Origin: Hippasteria phrygiana
Lineage: Eukaryota > Echinodermata > Asteroidea > Valvatida > Goniasteridae
Length of the DNA: 64,000 nucleotides
Direction: 5' to 3'
Assembly: GCA_037893225.1 (NCBI GenBank)
Contig: JAZGUH010000702.1
Coordinates: 434,001 to 498,000, forward strand
A model generated the notes under the pieces. The model was not told the origin of the DNA. It ran no database searches and saw nothing but the letters and a program-made list of their open reading frames with translations. Below are positions 55,602 through 64,000 of this stretch, one piece after another (the stretch's first letter is position 1; each line of letters opens with the position of its first letter). Both the position numbers and the translations under genes were made by a program.

Positions 55602-58600
55602 TTGGTTGATATTTCATGCAATTATGAATGAGTAAAGCAAGTCATACCCCAGGGAATTTGACATGCATGGAGCAATAAATAGAAGGTAATATGCACACAG
55701 ATGTTGGCCGGAAAGAAAATAAACATTGCGAGGTTTGAATTTTCTCCACAAGTTTTAACTCTAAGAAGCCGCCGATAATTGCAACATGTAGCGCCAGATC
55801 TAAGCTATCCATACATGTCAAAATTACTGCATTTGGTTGATATTTCATGCAATTATGAATGAGTAAAGCAAGTCCATACCCCAGGGAATTTGACAGGCAT
55901 GGAGCAATAAATAAAAGGTAATATGCACACAGATGGTGGCCGGAAAGAAAATAAACATTGCGAGGTTTGAATTTTCTCCACAAGTGTTAACTCTAAGAAG
56001 CCGCCGATAATTGCAACATGTAGCGCCAGATCTAAGCTATCAATACATGTCAAAATTACTGTATTTGGTTGATATTTCATGCAATTATGAATTAGTAAAG
56101 CAAGTCCATACCCCAGGGAATTTGACAGGCATGGAGCAATAAATAAAAGGTAATCTGCACACAGATGTTGGCCGGAAAGAAAATAAACATTGCGAGGTTT
56201 GAATTTTCTCCACAAGTTTTAACTCCAAGAAGCCGCCGATAATTGCAACATGTAGCGCCAGATCTAAGCTATACATACATGTCAAAATTACTGCATTTGG
56301 TTGATATTTCATGCAATTATGAATGAGTAAAGCAAGTCCATACCCCAGGGAATTTGACAGGCATGGAGCAATAAATAAAAGGTAATATGCACACAGATGG
56401 TGGCCGGAAAGAAAATAAACATTGCGAGGTTTGAATTTTCTCCACAAGTGTTAACTCTAAGAAGCCGCCGATAATTGCAACATGTAGCGCCAGATCTAAG
56501 CTATCCATACATGTCAAAATTACTGCATTTGGTTGATATTTCATGCAATTATGAATGAGTAAAGCAAGTCCATACCCCAGGGAATTTGACAGGCATGGAG
56601 CAATAAATAAAAGGTAATATGCACACAGATGGTGGCCGGAAAGAAAATAAACATTGCGAGGTTTGAATTTTCTCCACAAGTGTTAACTCTAAGAAGCCGC
56701 CGATAATTGCAACATGTAGCGCCAGATCTAAGCTATCCATACATGTCAAAATTACTGTATTTGGTTGATATTTCATGCAATTATGAATGAGTAAAGCAAG
56801 TCCATACCCCAGGGAATTTGACAGGCATGGAGCAATAAATAAAAGGTAATATGCACACAGATGGTGGCCGGAAAGAAAATAAACATTGCGAGGTTTGAAT
56901 TTTCTCCACAAGTGTTAACTCTAAGAAGCCGCCGATAATTGCAACATGTAGCGCCAGATCTAAGCTATCCATACATGTCAAAATTACTGCATTTGGTTGA
57001 TATTTCATGCAATTATGAATGAGTAAAGCAAGTCCATACCCCAGGGAATTTGACAGGCATGGAGCAATAAATAAAAGGTAATATGCACACAGATGGTGGC
57101 CGGAAAGAAAATAAACATTGCGAGGTTTGAATTTTCTCCACAAGTGTTAACTCTAAGAAGCCGCCGATAATTGCAACATGTAGCGCCAGATCTAAGCTAT
57201 CCATACATGTCAAAATTACTGTATTTGGTTGATATTTCATGCAATTATGAATGAGTAAAGCAAGTCCATACCCCAGGGAATTTGACAGGCATGGAGCAAT
57301 AAATAAAAGGTAATATGCACACAGATGTTGGCCGGAAAGAAAATAAACATTGCGAGGTTTGAATTTTCTCCACAAGTGTTAACTCTAAGAAGCCGCCGAT
57401 AATTGCAACATGTAGCGCCAGATCTAAGCTATCCATACATGTCAAAATTACTGAATTTGGTTGATATTTCATGCAATTATGAATGAGTAAAGCAAGTCAT
57501 ACCCCAGGGAATTTGACATGCATGGAGCAATAAATAGAAGGTAATATGCACACAGATGTTGGCCGGAAAGAAAATAAACATTGCGAGGTTTGAATTTTCT
57601 CCACAAGTGTTAACTCTAAGAAGCCGCCGATAATTGCAACATGTAGCGCCAGATCTAAGCTATCCATACATGTCAAAATTACTGTATTTGGTTGATATTT
57701 CATGCAATTATGAATGAGTAAAGCAAGTCCATACCCCAGGGAATTTGACAGGCATGGAGCAATAAATAAAAGGTAATATGCACACAGATGGTGGCCGGAA
57801 AGAAAATAAACATTGCGAGGTTTGAATTTTCTCCACAAGTGTTAACTCTAAGAAGCCGCCGATAATTGCAACATGTAGCGCCAGATCTAAGCTATCCATA
57901 CATGTCAAAATTACTGCATTTGGTTGATATTTCATGCAATTATGAATGAGTAAAGCAAGTCCATACCCCAGGGAATTTGACAGGCATGGAGCAATAAATA
58001 AAAGGTAATATGCACACAGATGGTGGCCGGAAAGAAAATAAACATTGCGAGGTTTGAATTTTCTCCACAAGTGTTAACTCTAAGAAGCCGCCGATAATTG
58101 CAACATGTAGCGCCAGATCTAAGCTATCCATACATGTCAAAATTACTGTATTTGGTTGATATTTCATGCAATTATGAATGAGTAAAGCAAGTCCATACCC
58201 CAGGGAATTTGACAGGCATGGAGCAATAAATAAAAGGTAATATGCACACAGATGTTGGCCGGAAAGAAAATAAACATTGCGAGGTTTGAATTTTCTCCAC
58301 AAGTGTTAACTCTAAGAAGCCGCCGATAATTGCAACATGTAGCGCCAGATCTAAGCTATCCATACATGTCAAAATTACTGAATTTGGTTGATATTTCATG
58401 CAATTATGAATGAGTAAAGCAAGTCATACCCCAGGGAATTTGACATGCATCGAGCAATAAATAGAAGGTAATATGCACACAGATGTTGGCCGGAAAGAAA
58501 ATAAACATTGCGAGGTTTGAATTTTCTCCACAAGTGTTAACTCTAAGAAGCCGCCGATAATTGCAACATGTAGCGCCAGATCTAAGCTATCCATACATGT

Positions 58601-58846
58601 CAAAATTACTGAATTTGGTTGATATTTCATTCAATTATGAATGAGTAAAGCAAGTCCATACCCCAGGGAATTTGACAGGCATGGAGCAATAAATAGAAGG
58701 TAATATGCACACAGATGTTGGCCGGAAAGAAAATAAACATTGCGAGGTTTGAATTTTCTCCACAAGTGTTAACTCTAAGAAGCCGCCGATAATTGCAACA
58801 TGTAGCGCCAGATCTAAGCTATCCATACATGTCAAAATTACTGAAT
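55602..58846 (+). repeat. Right-domain higher-order unit, 14 monomers with three CATGCATG copies
   Basis: The unit is 3,245 bp. The opening deletion monomer itself carries 64T, and further CATGCATG monomers lie at 57457 and 58384. The unit reads as two partly overlapping 8-monomer units from which the second opening monomer and chimeric copy are missing. A private CTATCAATACATG change lies near 56041. Confidence 0.7.
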
Positions 58847-60237
58847 TTGGTTGATATTTCATGCAATTATGAATGAGTAAAGCAAGTCATACCCCAGGGA
58901 ATTTGACAGGCATGGAGCAATAAATAGAAGGTAATATGCACACAGATGTTGGCCGGAAAGAAAATAAACATTGCGAGGTTTGAATTTTCTCCACAAGTTT
59001 TAACTCTAAGAAGCCGCCGATAATTGCAACATGTAGCGCCAGATCTAAGCTATCCATACATGTCAAAATTACTGCATTTGGTTGATATTTCATGCAATTA
59101 TGAATGAGTAAAGCAAGTCCATACCCCAGGGAATTTGACAGGCATGGAGCAATAAATAAAAGGTAATATGCACACAGATGGTGGCCGGAAAGAAAATAAA
59201 CATTGCGAGGTTTGAATTTTCTCCACAAGTGTTAACTCTAAGAAGCCGCCGATAATTGCAACATGTAGCGCCAGATCTAAGCTATCCATACATGTCAAAA
59301 TTACTGTATTTGGTTGATATTTCATGCAATTATGAATTAGTAAAGCAAGTCCATACCCCAGGGAATTTGACAGGCATGGAGCAATAAATAAAAGGTAATC
59401 TGCACACAGATGTTGGCCGGAAAGAAAATAAACATTGCGAGGTTTGAATTTTCTCCACAAGTTTTAACTCCAAGAAGCCGCCGATAATTGCAACATGTAG
59501 CGCCAGATCTAAGCTATACATACATGTCAAAATTACTGCATTTGGTTGATATTTCATGCAATTATGAATGAGTAAAGCAAGTCCATACCCCAGGGAATTT
59601 GACAGGCATGGAGCAATAAATAAAAGGTAATATGCACACAGATGGTGGCTGGAAAGAAAATAAACATTGCGAGGTTTGAATTTTCTCCACAAGTGTTAAC
59701 TCTAAGAAGCCGCCGATAATTGCAACATGTAGCGCCAGATCTAAGCTATCCATACATGTCAAAATTACTGCATTTGGTTGATATTTCATGCAATTATGAA
59801 TGAGTAAAGCAAGTCCATACCCCAGGGAATTTGACAGGCATGGAGCAATAAATAAAAGGTAATATGCACACAGATGGTGGCCGGAAAGAAAATAAACATT
59901 GCGAGGTTTGAATTTTCTCCACAAGTGTTAACTCTAAGAAGCCGCCGATAATTGCAACATGTAGCGCCAGATCTAAGCTATCCATACATGTCAAAATTAC
60001 TGTATTTGGTTGATATTTCATGCAATTATGAATGAGTAAAGCAAGTCCATACCCCAGGGAATTTGACAGGCATGGAGCAATAAATAAAAGGTAATATGCA
60101 CACAGATGTTGGCCGGAAAGAAAATAAACATTGCGAGGTTTGAATTTTCTCCACAAGTGTTAACTCTAAGAAGCCGCCGATAATTGCAACATGTAGCGCC
60201 AGATCTAAGCTATCCATACATGTCAAAATTACTGAAT
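58847..60237 (+). repeat. Right-domain higher-order unit, 6-monomer form
   Basis: The unit is 1,391 bp, with the chimeric copy at 59310 and no CATGCATG or 17T monomer. A private GGTGGCTGG change near 59650 sits in the Z copy after the chimeric one. Confidence 0.7.
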
Positions 60238-62320
60238 TTGGTTGATATTTCATGCAATTATGAATGAGTAAAGCAAGTCATACCCCAGGGAATTTGACAG
60301 GCATGGAGCAATAAATAGAAGGTAATATGCACACAGATGTTGGCCGGAAAGAAAATAAACATTGCGAGGTTTGAATTTTCTCCACAAGTTTTAACTCTAA
60401 GAAGCCGCCGATAATTGCAACATGTAGCGCCAGATCTAAGCTATCCATACATGTCAAAATTACTGCATTTGGTTGATATTTCATGCAATTATGAATGAGT
60501 AAAGCAAGTCCATACCCCAGGGAATTTGACAGGCATGGAGCAATAAATAAAAGGTAATATGCACACAGATGGTGGCCGGAAAGAAAATAAACATTGCGAG
60601 GTTTGAATTTTCTCCACAAGTGTTAACTCTAAGAAGCCGCCGATAATTGCAACATGTAGCGCCAGATCTAAGCTATCCATACATGTCAAAATTACTGTAT
60701 TTGGTTGATATTTCATGCAATTATGAATGAGTAAAGCAAGTCCATACCCCAGGGAATTTGACAGGCATGGAGCAATAAATAAAAGGTAATATGCACACAG
60801 ATGTTGGCCGGAAAGAAAATAAACATTGCGAGGTTTGAATTTTCTCCACAAGTGTTAACTCTAAGAAGCCGCCGATAATTGCAACATGTAGCGCCAGATC
60901 TAAGCTATCCATACATGTCAAAATTACTGAATTTGGTTGATATTTCATGCAATTATGAATGAGTAAAGCAAGTCATACCCCAGGGAATTTGACAGGCATG
61001 GAGCAATAAATAGAAGGTAATATGCACACAGATGTTGGCCGGAAAGAAAATAAACATTGCGAGGTTTGAATTTTCTCCACAAGTTTTAACTCTAAGAAGC
61101 CGCCGATAATTGCAACATGTAGCGCCAGATCTAAGCTATCCATACATGTCAAAATTACTGTATTTGGTTGATATTTCATGCAATTATGAATGAGTAAAGC
61201 AAGTCATACCCCAGGGAATTTGACAGGCATGGAGCAATAAATAGAAGGTAATATGCACACAGATGTTGGCCGGAAAGAAAATAAACATTGCGAGGTTTGA
61301 ATTTTCTCCACAAGTTTTAACTCTAAGAAGCCGCCGATAATTGCAACATGTAGCGCCAGATCTAAGCTATCCATACATGTCAAAATTACTGAATTTGGTT
61401 GATATTTCATGCAATTATGAATGAGTAAAGCAAGTCATACCCCAGGGAATTTGACAGGCATGGAGCAATAAATAGAAGGTAATATGCACACAGATGTTGG
61501 CCGGAAAGAAAATAAACATTGCGAGGTTTGAATTTTCTCCACAAGTTTTAACTCTAAGAAGCCGCCGATAATTGCAACATGTAGCGCCAGATCTAAGCTA
61601 TCCATACATGTCAAAATTACTGTATTTGGTTGATATTTCATGCAATTATGAATGAGTAAAGCAAGTCATACCCCAGGGAATTTGACAGGCATGGAGCAAT
61701 AAATAGAAGGTAATATGCACACAGATGTTGGCCGGAAAGAAAATAAACATTGCGAGGTTTGAATTTTCTCCACAAGTTTTAACTCTAAGAAGCCGCCGAT
61801 AATTGCAACATGTAGCGCCAGATCTAAGCTATCCATACATGTCAAAATTACTGTATTTGGTTGATATTTCATGCAATTATGAATGAGTAAAGCAAGTCCA
61901 TACCCCAGGGAATTTGACAGGCATGGAGCAATAAATAAAAGGTAATATGCACACAGATGTTGGCCGGAAAGAAAATAAACATTGCGAGGTTTGAATTTTC
62001 TCCACAAGTGTTAACTCTAAGAAGCCGCCGATAATTGCAACATGTAGCGCCAGATCTAAGCTATCCATACATGTCAAAATTACTGAATTTGGTTGATATT
62101 TCATTCAATTATGAATGAGTAAAGCAAGTCCATACCCCAGGGAATTTGACAGGCATGGAGCAATAAATAGAAGGTAATATGCACACAGATGTTGGCCGGA
62201 AAGAAAATAAACATTGCGAGGTTTGAATTTTCTCCACAAGTGTTAACTCTAAGAAGCCGCCGATAATTGCAACATGTAGCGCCAGATCTAAGCTATCCAT
62301 ACATGTCAAAATTACTGAAT
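60238..62320 (+). repeat. Right-domain unit of 9 monomers with a run of four deletion monomers
   Basis: The unit is 2,083 bp and is the only full unit in the right domain without a chimeric monomer. It contains four consecutive 231-bp monomers (60933-61856), the longest run of the short class in the window, all 154T/162T with position 230 alternating between T and A. A 17T monomer follows at 62089. Confidence 0.7.
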
Positions 62321-63711
62321 TTGGTTGATATTTCATGCAATTATGAATGAGTAAAGCAAGTCATACCCCAGGGAATTTGACAGGCATGGAGCAATAAATA
62401 GAAGGTAATATGCACACAGATGTTGGCCGGAAAGAAAATAAACATTGCGAGGTTTGAATTTTCTCCACAAGTTTTAACTCTAAGAAGCCGCCGATAATTG
62501 CAACATGTAGCGCCAGATCTAAGCTATCCATACATGTCAAAATTACTGCATTTGGTTGATATTTCATGCAATTATGAATGAGTAAAGCAAGTCCATACCC
62601 CAGGGAATTTGACAGGCATGGAGCAATAAATAAAAGGTAATATGCACACAGATGGTGGCCGGAAAGAAAATAAACATTGCGAGGTTTGAATTTTCTCCAC
62701 AAGTGTTAACTCTAAGAAGCCGCCGATAATTGCAACATGTAGCGCCAGATCTAAGCTATCCATACATGTCAAAATTACTGTATTTGGTTGATATTTCATG
62801 CAATTATGAATTAGTAAAGCAAGTCCATACCCCAGGGAATTTGACAGGCATGGAGCAATAAATAAAAGGTAATCTGCACACAGATGTTGGCCGGAAAGAA
62901 AATAAACATTGCGAGGTTTGAATTTTCTCCACAAGTTTTAACTCCAAGAAGCCGCCGATAATTGCAACATGTAGCGCCAGATCTAAGCTATACATACATG
63001 TCAAAATTACTGCATTTGGTTGATATTTCATGCAATTATGAATGAGTAAAGCAAGTCCATACCCCAGGGAATTTGACAGGCATGGAGCAATAAATAAAAG
63101 GTAATATGCACACAGATGGTGGCCGGAAAGAAAATAAACATTGCGAGGTTTGAATTTTCTCCACAAGTGTTAACTCTAAGAAGCCGCCGATAATTGCAAC
63201 ATGTAGCGCCAGATCTAAGCTATCCATACATGTCAAAATTACTGCATTTGGTTGATATTTCATGCAATTATGAATGAGTAAAGCAAGTCCATACCCCAGG
63301 GAATTTGACAGGCATGGAGCAATAAATAAAAGGTAATATGCACACAGATGGTGGCCGGAAAGAAAATAAACATTGCGAGGTTTGAATTTTCTCCACAAGT
63401 GTTAACTCTAAGAAGCCGCCGATAATTGCAACATGTAGCGCCAGATCTAAGCTATCCATACATGTCAAAATTACTGTATTTGGTTGATATTTCATGCAAT
63501 TATGAATGAGTAAAGCAAGTCCATACCCCAGGGAATTTGACAGGCATGGAGCAATAAATAAAAGGTAATATGCACACAGATGTTGGCCGGAAAGAAAATA
63601 AACATTGCGAGGTTTGAATTTTCTCCACAAGTGTTAACTCTAAGAAGCCGCCGATAATTGCAACATGTAGCGCCAGATCTAAGCTATCCATACATGTCAA
63701 AATTACTGAAT
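62321..63711 (+). repeat. Right-domain higher-order unit, 6-monomer form
   Basis: The unit is 1,391 bp, with the chimeric monomer at 62784 and no CATGCATG or 17T copy. The next unit opens at 63712 and is cut by the window edge. Confidence 0.7.
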
Positions 63712-63942
63712 TTGGTTGATATTTCATGCAATTATGAATGAGTAAAGCAAGTCATACCCCAGGGAATTTGACAGGCATGGAGCAATAAATAGAAGGTAAT
63801 ATGCACACAGATGTTGGCCGGAAAGAAAATAAACATTGCGAGGTTTGAATTTTCTCCACAAGTTTTAACTCTAAGAAGCCGCCGATAATTGCAACATGTA
63901 GCGCCAGATCTAAGCTATCCATACATGTCAAAATTACTGCAT

Positions 63943-64000
63943 TTGGTTGATATTTCATGCAATTATGAATGAGTAAAGCAAGTCCATACCCCAGGGAATT
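63943..64000 (+). repeat. Partial terminal monomer
   Basis: These are the first 58 bases of a 29G, two-C monomer, truncated by the end of the window at CCAGGGAATT. The array evidently continues beyond. Confidence 0.95.

Larger units (their letters stand above)
1..64000 (+). repeat. Satellite DNA array, 231/232-bp monomer, 276 complete copies plus a partial
   Basis: One head-to-tail tandem repeat fills the window with no interruption, inversion or foreign insertion. Phase 1 is taken as the T of TTGGTTGATATTTCAT at base 1. The last full copy ends at 63942, and 276 x 232 minus 90 one-base deletions gives exactly 63,942, so the monomer count and the single indel class are consistent. Mean period is 231.67 bp. 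The first monomer is about 39% GC (90 of 232). Every copy I looked at has the BglII site AGATCT near phase 197-202. Common haplotypes differ at no more than about 10 sites, so monomers are roughly 95-100% identical. The array lies entirely inside a larger block because neither end is reached. Function is unknown; a centromeric or other heterochromatic satellite of a eukaryote is the natural reading. I do not recognise the family. Confidence 0.98.

Noticed and set aside
21..63958. Hundreds of minus-strand open frames of 66-120 codons with nearly identical translations
   Set aside because: They are the satellite read in shifting frames. A 232-bp period is not a multiple of three, so a frame changes at each long monomer. 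Neighbouring ORFs overlap by about 130 bp and translate the same bases two ways. The longest begin with TTG. The one-C deletion and the 17T, CTCTCAG and other variants introduce or move stops freely. There is no sign of purifying selection on any frame.
1..64000. CRISPR array or other spacer-bearing repeat
   Set aside because: The repeats are contiguous, 231-232 bp long and nearly identical over their full length. There are no unique spacers and no adjacent cas-like genes.
1..64000. CENP-B box in the monomer
   Set aside because: I looked for the TTCG....A..CGGG core on both strands. CGGG occurs in W-type copies and TTCG in the GG-variant and EcoRI-variant copies, but never with the right spacing.
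1..64000. rDNA spacer, tRNA cluster or retrotransposon LTR array
   Set aside because: I recognise no rRNA segment, tRNA cloverleaf or A/B boxes, primer-binding site, polypurine tract with terminal TG/CA, or coding remnant in the monomer.
1..64000. A hidden single-copy gene or novel system embedded in the array
   Set aside because: The exact fit of 276 monomers plus one deletion class leaves no room for an insertion, and every line I read falls in monomer phase.
1..64000. Assembly artefact from looping over one repeat
   Set aside because: Not fully excluded, but the many distinct, non-periodic combinations of linked variants and the private changes argue against simple duplication of a consensus by an assembler. 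Large identical blocks (21.8-28.0 and 30.6-36.8 kb) still deserve read-level validation.

Overview
The whole window is one uninterrupted tandem array of a 231/232-bp satellite DNA monomer. All copies are in the same orientation. I see no gene, RNA gene, transposon, inversion or unique spacer anywhere in the 64 kb. Counting from phase 1 (the T of TTGGTTGATATTTCAT at base 1), there are 276 complete monomers (1-63942) and a 58-bp partial monomer (63943-64000). The lengths add up exactly: 186 monomers of 232 bp plus 90 of 231 bp make 63,942 bp. The 231-bp class lacks one C (GTCATACCCC instead of GTCCATACCCC), and I saw no other length variant. The first monomer is about 39% GC and has five CpGs. 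A single-family array this long, organised in higher-order repeats, points to a eukaryotic heterochromatic, centromeric or pericentromeric block. I do not recognise the family and cannot name the organism.

The monomers are very similar. The most different common haplotypes differ at about 10 of 232 positions. They are combinations of roughly 20 shared two- or three-state sites: phase positions 2, 17, 29, 42/43 (deletion), 52, 54, 64, 82, 91, 104, 107, 109, 112, 145-146, 154, 162, 163, 195, 209 and 230. Private changes are rare. The order of haplotypes shows nested duplications that are always whole numbers of monomers. The regions are: 1-10.6 kb, with copies displaced by 19 and 15 monomers; 10.65-13.43 kb, a tandem duplication of a 6-monomer unit; 13.4-38.7 kb, a domain of 3-, 8-, 9-, 24-, 32- and 38-monomer displacements marked by TTCGGCAC, GGCAGGG, CTCTCAG and EcoRI-site variants; and 40.07-64 kb, a separate domain with units of 6-14 monomers marked by a chimeric monomer and a CATGCATG variant that I do not see to the left.

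The window does contain many open frames of 68-120 codons on the minus strand. They are the same satellite read in shifting frames, often from TTG, and I do not regard them as genes. What is worth examining is the array's evolution (one indel allele, two marker domains, an amplified recombinant monomer) and its possible centromeric features (a variant that completes a perfect dyad, and a strongly conserved block). None of this establishes a new biological system.
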